From Clostridium beijerinckii (GTDB taxonomy: Bacteria; Bacillota; Clostridia; Clostridiales; Clostridiaceae), in NCBI GenBank assembly GCA_003129525.1, contig CP029329.1:2960501-3024500 (forward strand): a stretch of 64,000 nt of DNA, in the 5' to 3' direction. A program made the translations under genes and the position numbers. Of this stretch, positions 45,029 through 52,612 are shown piece by piece (within the stretch, counting starts at the first letter, position 1; each line of letters begins with the position of its first letter). The notes under the pieces are model-generated. The model worked only from the letters and a program-made list of their open reading frames with translations. It was not told where the DNA came from and made no database searches.

Positions 45029-45193
45029 TTTAATAAAAAGTATCTCTTTTAAATCTGTGGATTAGGCTTAGAGGTACAGCATCTATGTTGTACAACTTTT
45101 GTGAGGTTTATTAATAAACGCTTCATAAATTAGGCTTTTAAAACATATAATTTTTGTGATATAATCGTCTTTGAAATGAGGTGTTTAAAACTT

Positions 45194-45496
45194 ATGGCAA
45201 AGAAAACCAGTAGAAATACAGATATACTAAAAGAAACTAAGAACACAACTCATCCTAAAGTATATTATTTATTAGTAAAACTAGTAAATGAAAATAGGGG
45301 AGATTTAGCAGAAGATGTTTTGAAAATAGATTATTTATTGACGTATGCAAATACCTGCATTAAAGATAAGGATTTTAGACAGGCAAAAGATACAATGGAA
45401 ATGATAAAGAGTAGAATGGATAAGTTAATAGATAATGATGTTAATGTTGAATATTTAATGTGTCTTTATGATGGACTTAAATTTAAGATGAAGTAA
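45194..45496 (+). CDS. Small helical protein of unknown function
   Basis: A 100-residue protein from ATG 45194, 10 bases after GAGGTG; an in-frame alternative at 45176 precedes that site. After a short basic N-terminus (MAKKTSRNTDILKETKN) it is predicted almost wholly helical (HPKVYYLLVKLVNENRGDLAED..., DFRQAKDTMEMIKSRMDKLI). No membrane segment, no known motif. It stands alone between PFOR and a LysM gene, with a perfect 19-bp terminator. I cannot assign a function. Confidence 0.6.
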   Translation: MAKKTSRNTDILKETKNTTHPKVYYLLVKLVNENRGDLAEDVLKIDYLLTYANTCIKDKDFRQAKDTMEMIKSRMDKLIDNDVNVEYLMCLYDGLKFKMK

Positions 45497-45520
45497 AAAA
45501 CAAAATGTTATATTAAATTA

Positions 45521-45562
45521 TAAAAATACTTAAAATAATTGATTATTTTAAGTATTTTTATA
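45521..45562 (+). terminator. 19-bp perfect terminator stem
   Basis: Bases 45521-45539 pair perfectly with 45542-45560, with T5 in the right arm. It is symmetric, so usable on either strand. Confidence 0.85.
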
Positions 45563-45660
45563 ATTTCAAGGAGTATATGTAGGATAAAATATGCTAAATG
45601 AAATTTAAAAATTTAGATTATATATATGAAAGTGAAGGACTAATAATTTAATATCATAAT

Positions 45661-45708
45661 ATATTTTACCATCAATAATAGCTTGAGCTATATTAATGGT
45701 AAAAATAT
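45661..45708 (-). terminator. Hairpin overlapping the LysM gene stop (minus strand)
   Basis: A 22-base arm (45661-45682) pairs with 45687-45708 with two mismatches around the tetraloop TTGA. The stop codon of the minus-strand LysM gene (45688-45690) lies in one arm. Confidence 0.6.
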
Positions 45709-46320
45709 TGATTCTCCTAAAGATAAATCATTGTTTGGTAAGTCATTAATATATACTAAAATTTTAGTTATAGAATTTACATCATATGTATTATAATATT
45801 TTTGACATATACTATACCAAGTATCACCAGTTGTTACAAGGTGCATAGTTCCAGTTGTAATAATAGATTCAGGAATGAAAAGCGTAAAGCCACTATTTAT
45901 ATTATCTACATCATTTATTTTATTAATAGATTTTATAAGTTTAAGGCTAGTATTCAAATTACATGTATTTTCATATTTTCTAGCAACTTGAGTTAACGTT
46001 TCGCCTGATTTTAATATATAATTAGTACATTTCAAATTATTTAAAAAAATTGATATAGTGATAGTTTTCTTCTCTGTATTTATAGCATTAGAAATATTAT
46101 TAGATATAGCATAGGTATCACTATTTTTAGTATTATTGTCTATGACATTAGATGAATTTTCTTTAATTATATAGGGCTTCTGCCTAGTTTGCGTGTTATC
46201 TAAAAAAATACTACCATTTTTAGATGAATTATCATTTATTTCTGGTATGTTGAAAAATAGAGAGTATGTTAAATATGATGTGATTATAATAAGTAATGAT
46301 ATTAGCAATTTATTTTTCAT
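45688..46320 (-). CDS. LysM-domain cell-envelope protein
   Basis: Probable exported or membrane-anchored peptidoglycan-binding protein of 210 residues. ATG is placed at 46320 (reverse strand) after AAAGGAAAGG, giving MKNKLLISLLIIITSYLTYSLFF, a signal anchor without a clear cleavage site. A Ser/Asn-rich spacer (residues ~28-95) leads to two LysM modules: NYILKSGETLTQVARKYENT...FTLFIPE and MHLVTTGDTWYSICQKYYNT...ESIFLPL. The two modules are slightly degenerate. No catalytic domain follows, so it is a binding protein rather than a hydrolase. It is transcribed against both neighbours. Confidence 0.85.
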   Translation of the reverse strand: MKNKLLISLLIIITSYLTYSLFFNIPEINDNSSKNGSIFLDNTQTRQKPYIIKENSSNVIDNNTKNSDTYAISNNISNAINTEKKTITISIFLNNLKCTNYILKSGETLTQVARKYENTCNLNTSLKLIKSINKINDVDNINSGFTLFIPESIITTGTMHLVTTGDTWYSICQKYYNTYDVNSITKILVYINDLPNNDLSLGESIFLPLI

Positions 46321-46527
46321 TTTTCCTTTCCTTTCAATTACATTTTTGTTATTTATGATTGTCATAAAACACGAATAATATTCAAAAAATAGGATTTTTA
46401 AACAGCATATAAATTTTACGTGATGATTTTCATACATTTATAGCAGTATAGTCAAAATAGTGCTATAATAAATTAATATTCATTAAGTAATTAATGACTA
46501 AATAAATATGTAAAGTGAGAACCATAA

Positions 46528-46962
46528 ATGAGATTTGAAGGTTTAGAAAAAACAATAAATAAGTTAGATAATGATATTGAAGCTTTAAGAAGAGTTAAAC
46601 AATACTTATCCAATAAAGATGAAATTAACGAAGTTAGTGATTTATTAAATAAGGAAAGACAAGTATATGCAGATGAGCTATATCTAGGTGATGCAGCAGT
46701 TTATCCAGAATGTATAGAACTTATAACTGGATTATTAGATAAGGAATTAGGTAAAGAAGATCAATTAGACTTATTAGAAAAGATAAAAGAAATACACGGA
46801 AGAAAATCACCAAATGTATCTAAAAAAAGTCATGGACTTAATGCATGGCTTAAATTTCTTGATGTTCAATGTGATTGGGTAGAAAATTCAAACACTGATT
46901 GGTCAACATTGATTATAAAAGGATACACACCAAGAATTAACAATCAAAACAAAAATATATAG
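46528..46962 (+). CDS. Unknown 144-residue acidic protein
   Basis: Soluble protein starting at ATG 46528; the ribosome site is weak (AAAGTGAGAA). The first half is helical and charged (GLEKTINKLDNDIEALRRVKQYL...VSDLLNKERQVYADELYLGDAAVYPECIE split by turns). The second half includes KEIHGRKSPNVSKKSHGLNAW and FLDVQCDWVENSNTDWSTLI, rich in Trp/Asp. No signal peptide, membrane helix or motif that I recognise. A terminator follows directly. Codon use fits its neighbours. Confidence 0.55.
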   Translation: MRFEGLEKTINKLDNDIEALRRVKQYLSNKDEINEVSDLLNKERQVYADELYLGDAAVYPECIELITGLLDKELGKEDQLDLLEKIKEIHGRKSPNVSKKSHGLNAWLKFLDVQCDWVENSNTDWSTLIIKGYTPRINNQNKNI

Positions 46963-46970
46963 TATTACAG

Positions 46971-47007
46971 ATGAGTTTTTGTGTTATGCAAACACTCATT
47001 TTTTTAT
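46971..47007 (+). terminator. Intrinsic terminator
   Basis: ATGAGTTTTTG (46971-46981) pairs with CAAACACTCAT (46989-46999), one mismatch, then TTTTTTT. Confidence 0.8.
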
Positions 47008-47057
47008 GTCTAGGAAAGTGTGGAATTTTATAAAACAACAAAATAGGTTAAATAAAA

Positions 47058-47090
47058 GCTTATCTTAAATAAATTACTATTAAGATAAGC
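47058..47090 (-). terminator. Terminator of the flavin reductase gene
   Basis: GCTTATCTTAA (47058-47068) and its exact complement (47080-47090). Read on the minus strand it is followed by TTTTATTT, as expected for the gene at 47109-47615. Confidence 0.8.
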
Positions 47091-47108
47091 ATTAAAAAAT
47101 TATTATAA

Positions 47109-47615
47109 TTATTCTTTTACTAATACTTTTAATATTTCACTGATATAAATTGTATGATAATCTTTATCAGGATACATCGTTGCATCATACTCAGGGGTAT
47201 CAAAATTTTCCGATTTAACATCGGTATGGTACATCTTTTTGCATACAAAAACCATTTTTGCTTCATCAAAATAAGTATTCTCTTCATTGAAAATAGGAGT
47301 TAGGTTTGCTTTCTCCACTTTATTTACATCTCTTCCGGAAACACTTCCACAAATACCTAAAGATTTTTTATAATCTTCTTTAAAAAATGATAATGTAAAT
47401 GTGTCATTTGAATCTATAAATTGTTTTGTATAGCGACTTGGTCTAATGTATATTGTAGCTGAGTTTTTGCCCCAAAAGACTCCCAACCCACCCCAACTTG
47501 CAGTCATAGTATTAAATTTCCCTTCAGTACCAGCAGTGATTAACAACCATTCATCACCAATAAGTGTGAATGGATTCATATTCAAATTTTTAATTTCAAT
47601 CTCTTTAAATGACAT
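47109..47615 (-). CDS. Flavin reductase (flavoredoxin-like) family protein
   Basis: FMN-binding split-barrel protein of 168 residues. Typical segments are MNPFTLIGDEWLLITAG, NTMTASWGGLGVFWGKNSATIYIRPSRYT (flavin-binding loop split here as two parts) and FTLSFF...LGICGSVSGRD. Members transfer electrons from NAD(P)H or rubredoxin-type donors to flavin or oxygen. The reverse-strand ATG at 47615 follows AAGGAGGT. The gene is monocistronic, and the remains of a LysR regulator lie upstream on the same strand, possibly its former activator. Confidence 0.85.
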   Translation of the reverse strand: MSFKEIEIKNLNMNPFTLIGDEWLLITAGTEGKFNTMTASWGGLGVFWGKNSATIYIRPSRYTKQFIDSNDTFTLSFFKEDYKKSLGICGSVSGRDVNKVEKANLTPIFNEENTYFDEAKMVFVCKKMYHTDVKSENFDTPEYDATMYPDKDYHTIYISEILKVLVKE

Positions 47616-47793
47616 GTATATACCTCCTTGTAGTAATTTATATTTATTTTAAGTTTATTACAATAAACGTGCAATTATACAGTATTTTTAAAAGACACAA
47701 AGAATAACATATTAATAGATATCACGTCTTTGACTCAATATTTTTGGCAAATCTAAATTTAGGAATATTCAAAAAATAATAAGTTAGTATACA

Positions 47794-47957
47794 TTATTCC
47801 CTTAAAAAATCTATAAGGGTTTTTGTTGCTATAGATAGATTGGATGAGTTTTTATAAATAACACCAATATATCTAGGAGGAATAGGAAATTCTAAAGGAA
47901 TCTCTATAAGAGTTTTATTTTCTAAATCAGTATGTAAAAAATCTTTTATGATGGAAT
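47794..47957 (-). pseudogene. C-terminal fragment of a LysR-type regulator
   Basis: Read on the minus strand, ~53 codons end at TAA (47794-47796) and encode a LysR-like substrate-domain tail: IPLEFPIPPRYIGVIYKNSS and NLSIATKTLIDFLRE. There is no start codon, helix-turn-helix or upstream part; the frame breaks at about 47957, where an unrelated fragment begins. It is a deletion remnant. Confidence 0.65.
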
Positions 47958-48155
47958 AAGTATGTGTTTAATTGTGCATTTAATGTAACAGACTCCTATT
48001 ATGATGTTAAAGTAAAGGGAATTCTGGAAGATAAAATGAAATTTGAGCTTGAGTTATTCTGTGGAGATCTATGCCGCATGGGAATAGATGTTGGAGTACC
48101 AATACCTTATACTCAAAAAGCTTATGAAAAGCTTAAAATTTTGCAACCTATGTAA
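47958..48155 (+). pseudogene. C-terminal fragment of a reductase-like protein
   Basis: An open stretch of ~64 codons (MFNCAFNVTDSYYDVKVKGI..., FCGDLCRMGIDVGVPIPYTQ, KAYEKLKILQPM) without ribosome site. The end pattern (G-I-D-V-G-V-P-I-P-Y then a helix) resembles the C-terminal domain of ketopantoate reductase-like dehydrogenases, but this is tentative. It abuts the LysR fragment head to head, so both look like edges of a deletion. The rest of 48156-48340 is AT-rich spacer with a short T-rich hairpin near 48260-48300. Confidence 0.4.
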
Positions 48156-48340
48156 GAAACTTATAATGCAATAATAACTTAACCTCCACTATGTAATATT
48201 AATGAATAGAAGCTTCGAATTTTTTATGTTTAAAAATTCTTAATTCTGATTAATAAGTTTTTGATTGCGCTTCGTGCCTTTTTCATAGGTGCGTACTTTT
48301 TTTAGTGCATATTCTGAAGAATATATATGGAGAAGAATAT

Positions 48341-48388
48341 ATATGGTAAAATTCTATAGAATAAATATGATTTAGAATTTTACCATAT
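48341..48388 (+). repeat. Perfect 16-bp inverted repeat
   Basis: ATATGGTAAAATTCTA (48341-48356) and its complement (48373-48388) with a 16-base spacer. A 16-base tandem duplication (GAAGAATATATATGGA) lies just before it at ~48317-48347. Function unknown; it lies in the upstream region of the SDR gene. Confidence 0.6.
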
Positions 48389-48404
48389 TAGAATATAGAG
48401 AGGC

Positions 48405-48471
48405 AGGTGAACTTTAGTGTGAGTTTGATACTTGTGATTTATAATATACTCTTACACTAAAGATAAGTATG
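48405..48471 (+). promoter_or_regulatory. Shine-Dalgarno and AUG bridged by a hairpin
   Basis: AGGTGA (48405-48410) is 58 bases before the SDR ATG (48469), too far for direct use. Between them CTTTAGTGTGAGT (48412-48424) can pair with ACTCTTACACTAAAG (48448-48462), ~12 bp. If folded, the remaining distance from Shine-Dalgarno to AUG is 7 bases, the optimum. No other ribosome site and no other in-frame start are present. Confidence 0.5.
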
Positions 48472-49263
48472 AATTTTAATAATAAAGTTTGTGTAATTAC
48501 AGGTGGGGCATTAGGTATTGGCAGATGCTTGACACGTGAATATGCAAAAAGTGGTGCAAAAGTTATTTTTATTGATAATGATAAAAAAGCAGGAGAGGAA
48601 AATTTAGAATATATTAAAGAAACCGGTGGAGAAGCTTTATTTTTCTTGGGAGATATTTCTGAAGAAAAGACTTTATATGATTTTTCAAACATGGTAATAA
48701 GGGAATATGGAAAAATCGATTATCTTATTAATAATGCGTGCATAAGTAAAAAAGGAATTCTTTCCAAATGTTCTTATGAAGATTTTAATTACGTTCTCAA
48801 AGTTGGAGTCACTGCACCGTATATGTTAACTCAATTATTTATTAGTAATTTTAATGATAATGGTTCTATTGTAAACATTTCATCTACTAGAGCTCATATG
48901 TCTCAAGCTGATACGGAAAGTTATACAGCAGCCAAAGGTGGAATCTTAGCTCTCACACATGGTCTTTCAGTAAGTCTTTCTAATAAGGTGAGGGTAAATT
49001 CAATAAGCCCAGGATGGATTGATACAGGTGCCTATTATGATGAAAAGTATGTACCCATTTATAGCAAAGGTGATATATTTCAACATTCATCAGGAAGAGT
49101 AGGAGATCCAAGAGATATCGCAAGAGTGGCTATGTTTTTATGTGATGAGGAGAATAGTTTTATGAATGGAGAAAACATTAATGTTGATGGTGGTATGACA
49201 AAGCTCATGATTTATCATGATGATAATGGGTGGAAGTATGATGGTAAGGATGAGGACTGTTAA
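48469..49263 (+). CDS. Short-chain dehydrogenase/reductase
   Basis: Classical SDR of 264 residues (glucose-1-dehydrogenase/FabG-like). It shows the NAD(P) motif TGGALGIGR, the NNAC segment (NNAG in most members) in LINNACISKKG, the catalytic Ser in IVNISSTRAH, and Tyr-x-x-x-Lys in SYTAAKGG. The C-terminus has NSISPGWIDTGAY and VDGGMTKLMIYHDDNGW. Acidic residues after the second strand (FIDND) favour NAD over NADP. The substrate is unknown. The start has no nearby ribosome site unless the leader hairpin brings AGGTGA close. Confidence 0.88.
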   Translation: MNFNNKVCVITGGALGIGRCLTREYAKSGAKVIFIDNDKKAGEENLEYIKETGGEALFFLGDISEEKTLYDFSNMVIREYGKIDYLINNACISKKGILSKCSYEDFNYVLKVGVTAPYMLTQLFISNFNDNGSIVNISSTRAHMSQADTESYTAAKGGILALTHGLSVSLSNKVRVNSISPGWIDTGAYYDEKYVPIYSKGDIFQHSSGRVGDPRDIARVAMFLCDEENSFMNGENINVDGGMTKLMIYHDDNGWKYDGKDEDC

Positions 49264-49421
49264 ATAATTTTAAACTTAAATAAGCTTACTGATAAAAATG
49301 ACAGTAATTTCTTATTTGAAATTTTAGGATTTTAGTGGAGATAAACTACAGACATATGATACACATATTAAAAATGCCTACATATACTAATTTCAGAATA
49401 AAAATAAAGAGAGGCTATAAT

Positions 49422-50195
49422 ATGTGGTCTGACAATGATTTATTGGATACAATAAAAATGTTTTTACCACCTACATCTAAAATTGTCTTATTTGGGACAG
49501 AATTAAAAAAAACAGCAGTAGAGCTTATAGACCTTGATGGAGATAACATATTAGAATTAGTTGGTGCTTATTACTGGCAAGGTGAAATTTATATTATTAT
49601 GTTAAAATACTATGGCAATGCTTGGCATGTGCTAGATACAGTCAAAGGAAAGGGTTATAATATAACCGACTTTGAAGTTGCTCCAATTACTAGTAAATAC
49701 AAAAATAACTTAGTAGTAGGTTGGCAAGTTGGAGCAATATGGTCAGATCTTAGTGTTTACGAATTAATAGATTCAAAATTAATAGATTTAATTAATGGAA
49801 ATAAGTACTTTAGCGTGATAGATGTTGATGATATTGAAAGTACACAAGAGAAAAATGGAACATATGAATTAGCTCTTTGGATTCATAATACAGGAGAAGC
49901 TTATAGGCTAGAAATATATAGATGGTCAGATAACAAGCTTGAGTTATCATTAGATGTATATCCTTATTATTTTGAAAAAGTAGCCGATTATTATAAAAAG
50001 GTATTAGAAGAAAAGGATTCAACTATTTATTGGTATTATCTAGCAGATGCACAAATAAAAACATGTAATATTAAGGAAGCATGCGAGTCTATTGACAAAG
50101 CTTTATCCTTTGAATATCCATATCCATCAATAGAAAAACTAATTCAGTTAAAAAACAAATATGTAAATATAGACCATTCTCTAATAAGTATGTAA
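49422..50195 (+). CDS. Unknown protein with FG-GAP-like N-terminus and TPR-like tail
   Basis: A 257-residue protein from ATG 49422 after AAGAGAGG; an in-frame ATG at 49335 lies before that site. The N-terminal two-thirds is beta-rich and resembles FG-GAP/VCBS-type repeats: KTAVELIDLDGDNILELVGAY, then VFEVAPI-like and VIDVDDIESTQEKNGTYELAL segments with Asp-rich turns that could bind calcium. The C-terminal ~70 residues are helical (KVADYYKKVLEEKDST, YYLADAQIKTCNIKEACESI), like one TPR pair. No signal peptide. Similar proteins occur in Clostridium without a role; I cannot name it. Confidence 0.55.
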   Translation: MWSDNDLLDTIKMFLPPTSKIVLFGTELKKTAVELIDLDGDNILELVGAYYWQGEIYIIMLKYYGNAWHVLDTVKGKGYNITDFEVAPITSKYKNNLVVGWQVGAIWSDLSVYELIDSKLIDLINGNKYFSVIDVDDIESTQEKNGTYELALWIHNTGEAYRLEIYRWSDNKLELSLDVYPYYFEKVADYYKKVLEEKDSTIYWYYLADAQIKTCNIKEACESIDKALSFEYPYPSIEKLIQLKNKYVNIDHSLISM

Positions 50196-50376
50196 TAGAT
50201 TTTTCATCAATAGAGTACATTCCTTCTAAAACAGAAAAGGATATTCACAATAAAAGATAGATTATTTGTATTAGTGCAGTTGAATGAAACAAGTTATTCT
50301 TAATTAGCTAGTATATCAGAAAACTATAGAATAATATATGTTCAAATTCTGGATTATATTTTTATGAATAAACTCC

Positions 50377-50439
50377 TTGACAACTCCTTCCTACAAATGT
50401 AGTCTATATATATAGACTACATTTGTAGGAAGGAGTTGT
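50377..50439 (+). promoter_or_regulatory. 60-bp perfect palindrome: BlaI-type double operator with promoter
   Basis: Bases 50380-50409 are the exact reverse complement of 50410-50439. Within it lie two TACA-NN-TGTA dyads (50392-50401 and 50418-50427), the known BlaI/MecI operator form. TTGACA (50377-50382) overlaps the left edge and probably serves as -35, with TAGTCT (50400-50405) as a poor -10 at 17 bases. The right arm ends in the AAGGAGTTGT ribosome site of the regulator gene, so a full-length transcript would hide it. Confidence 0.8.
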
Positions 50440-50443
50440 AATT

Positions 50444-50818
50444 TTGAAAAGAAACAATTGTAAAATATCAGATGCTGAGTGGATTGTAATGAGGGTACTG
50501 TGGGCACAATCTCCATTAACTACTACTAAGATAATTGAAGCTTTAAATACTGACATTAATTGGAGCCCTAAAACTATTCATTCCCTTATTAGCAGATTAG
50601 TTAAAAAGGAGGTACTTGGCGTTGATAAAAGTTTTGGTCAGCATCAGTTTTATCCATTAGTGGTAAAGGAGGAATGTGTGAAGGAAGAGACAGTGTCCTT
50701 TATCCAAAAAATATATGAAGGATCTTTTTACAATATGGTTGTGAATTTTATAAATGACGATAAAATCTCACAAAAAGAAATCGAAGAATTAAAAAAGATG
50801 TTAGATGAAAAAAGTTAA
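50444..50818 (+). CDS. BlaI/MecI/CopY-family repressor
   Basis: Winged-helix repressor of 124 residues: KISDAEWIVMRVLWAQSPLT, KIIEALNTDINWSPKTIHSL and ISRLVKKEVLGVDKS form the DNA-binding half, and the C-terminal helices dimerise. TTG 50444 follows AAGGAG. It sits immediately after the 60-bp double operator and immediately before a BlaR1-like metalloprotease sensor, the classic autoregulated pair. In characterised systems the sensor triggers cleavage of BlaI, inducing beta-lactamase or other envelope-stress genes. No beta-lactamase or PBP gene is present here, so the regulated output is unknown and could be the pair itself or distant genes. Confidence 0.9.
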   Translation: MKRNNCKISDAEWIVMRVLWAQSPLTTTKIIEALNTDINWSPKTIHSLISRLVKKEVLGVDKSFGQHQFYPLVVKEECVKEETVSFIQKIYEGSFYNMVVNFINDDKISQKEIEELKKMLDEKS

Positions 50819-50840
50819 AAAAAGAGGCAGGTGACTATAT

Positions 50841-52376
50841 ATTAATATATTAAAACTATTTGAACACATTATATTAGTATCTATAATGGGTAGTATATTA
50901 GCTATAGGGATATTGTTAGTAAAAAGCATTTTAAGGCAAAAGCTCAGCGCAAAGTTTCATTATTATATCTGGTTTTTACTTGTACTTAGACTTTTAATTC
51001 CCTTAAGTGTGGAAAGTCCATTAAGCTTGCTTAATTTTATCCCAAAATATCAACAGAGTAATATACTTTATATAGCAGAGCAAAACTTATCAAGCATTCA
51101 AATATCAAATACAAATAGCACTAATACCAATTTAAATTTAGAAGATAGTAATAATAATTCAGCATATAAAATTAAAGAATTCGGATTTAATTTTGAAACA
51201 TTGACTTTGGTGTGGCTAATAGGCACTTCTGGAATTCTGTTATATATTATTTCCATCAATATATTATTGTTGTTGAGATTAAAAAAGTATCCTAAATGTG
51301 ATGAACAGGATATTATTAGAATTCTCGAACAATGTAAATCAAGACTTAAAATCAATTTTAAAGTATCAATTGTGTATTATGGACTTCTTAAATCACCTAT
51401 GTTGTACGGAGTAATACAACCGAAAATATTGATTTCTCCAGAAATTATAAAGAGCCTGTCAGAAGAAGAAATTAAGTATGTATTTATGCATGAATTAGCG
51501 CATATCAAGAGAAGGGACTTGATAGTAAATGTTGTTTGTATGCTAATACAAGCGGTTTATTGGTTTAATCCTATAATATGGTATTCAATTTATAAAATGA
51601 AACAGGATTGTGAAATTTCTTGTGATGCAACTGTGTTAACTGTATTAAGTTCTGAAGAGAACAAAAAATATGGACATACTATTATCAACATGATGAAAGT
51701 GATTTCAGAACGACATTGGATTTCTGGAACTGTTGGTTTTGCAAGTAAGTATAATAAAAGGAGAATAATTATGATAACTATATTTAAAAAAACATCAATT
51801 AAATGGATGAGTGTAGCAGCCTTATTTATAGCTATTTTGGCAGTAGGATGTTTAAGCCTAAATGTTACTAGTACTAGAAAAGATGAAATTATTGAAAAAC
51901 AGCTTATAAGTAGTAATACCTCAAATATATCAGAACAAGATACTACAAAAATATCAGGCACAGAAAACAACGAAAATTTAAATGAATCAAAAGATAATAA
52001 TAAGAAGAACAGTTATTTGCAATATATAAGTTTATTAGGGTTAAGTAAAGAAAAACTTCTAAGCAACTTGAATGAGGAACCAACTTCTGTGGACGAAGGT
52101 GGATTAGAGTTTAAAAAAGCTGGTATAAGAGTTTGGTTTGATCAAGAACAAAATGCATCGGTAAGTCAGATATTTACTCAAAGAACAGATATTGATTTGA
52201 ATGGTGTAAAAATTGGAGATAACGTTGATAAATTCAAAAAAGTGTTTGGAAATCCTGTAAGCGATGAAAATGGGGATATACATTTTAAATATAAAGAAGA
52301 TGCATTCATATCTGTAATTTATGACTCAAAGACAGAAGAAACAAAGGCTGTGTATTTTTTAAAAGAGAATTTTTAA
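50841..52376 (+). CDS. BlaR1/MecR1-like M56 metallopeptidase sensor, apparent ATT start
   Basis: Membrane metalloprotease of 511 residues. N-terminal helices are followed by the zinc motif HELAH in VFMHELAHIKRRDL and a further helix (~residues 315-335, WMSVAALFIAILAVGCLSL). The extracytoplasmic C-terminus is not a penicillin-binding domain but a ~120-residue domain (SKEKLLSNLNEEPTSVDEGG..., VKIGDNVDKFKKVFGNPV), so the signal is probably not a beta-lactam. The first ATG (50886) would cut off the conserved start and has no ribosome site. The frame is open back to 50835, and ATT 50841, 6 bases after AGGTGA, gives INILKLFEHIILVSIMGS, matching the family N-terminus. Confidence 0.8.
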   Translation: MNILKLFEHIILVSIMGSILAIGILLVKSILRQKLSAKFHYYIWFLLVLRLLIPLSVESPLSLLNFIPKYQQSNILYIAEQNLSSIQISNTNSTNTNLNLEDSNNNSAYKIKEFGFNFETLTLVWLIGTSGILLYIISINILLLLRLKKYPKCDEQDIIRILEQCKSRLKINFKVSIVYYGLLKSPMLYGVIQPKILISPEIIKSLSEEEIKYVFMHELAHIKRRDLIVNVVCMLIQAVYWFNPIIWYSIYKMKQDCEISCDATVLTVLSSEENKKYGHTIINMMKVISERHWISGTVGFASKYNKRRIIMITIFKKTSIKWMSVAALFIAILAVGCLSLNVTSTRKDEIIEKQLISSNTSNISEQDTTKISGTENNENLNESKDNNKKNSYLQYISLLGLSKEKLLSNLNEEPTSVDEGGLEFKKAGIRVWFDQEQNASVSQIFTQRTDIDLNGVKIGDNVDKFKKVFGNPVSDENGDIHFKYKEDAFISVIYDSKTEETKAVYFLKENF

Positions 52377-52449
52377 AGACGGAGGATAATTTATATATAC
52401 TATTGTATTTAAAGTGGGGGCTTAGAGCGAGTAATGAAAGATAAATAAG

Positions 52450-52497
52450 AATGAGGCCTTGGGTTTATGCAACTGAAATTCCAAGGTTCTTTCATTG
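52450..52497 (+). terminator. Weak terminator-like hairpin
   Basis: AATGA...CCTTGG (52450-52462) pairs with CCAAGG...TCATT (52481-52496) with an internal loop; little T afterwards. It lies between the M56 gene and the sugar dehydrogenase. Confidence 0.4.
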
Positions 52498-52612
52498 ATA
52501 GTAAAGCTGAATAATTAAACTCTTATACGAATAATATTGTAATTAGATAAATAATAAGATAAAAAGTGAAAAAATTTATAAGTGTATTCAATTAAGTTTG
52601 GAGGATAACAGT

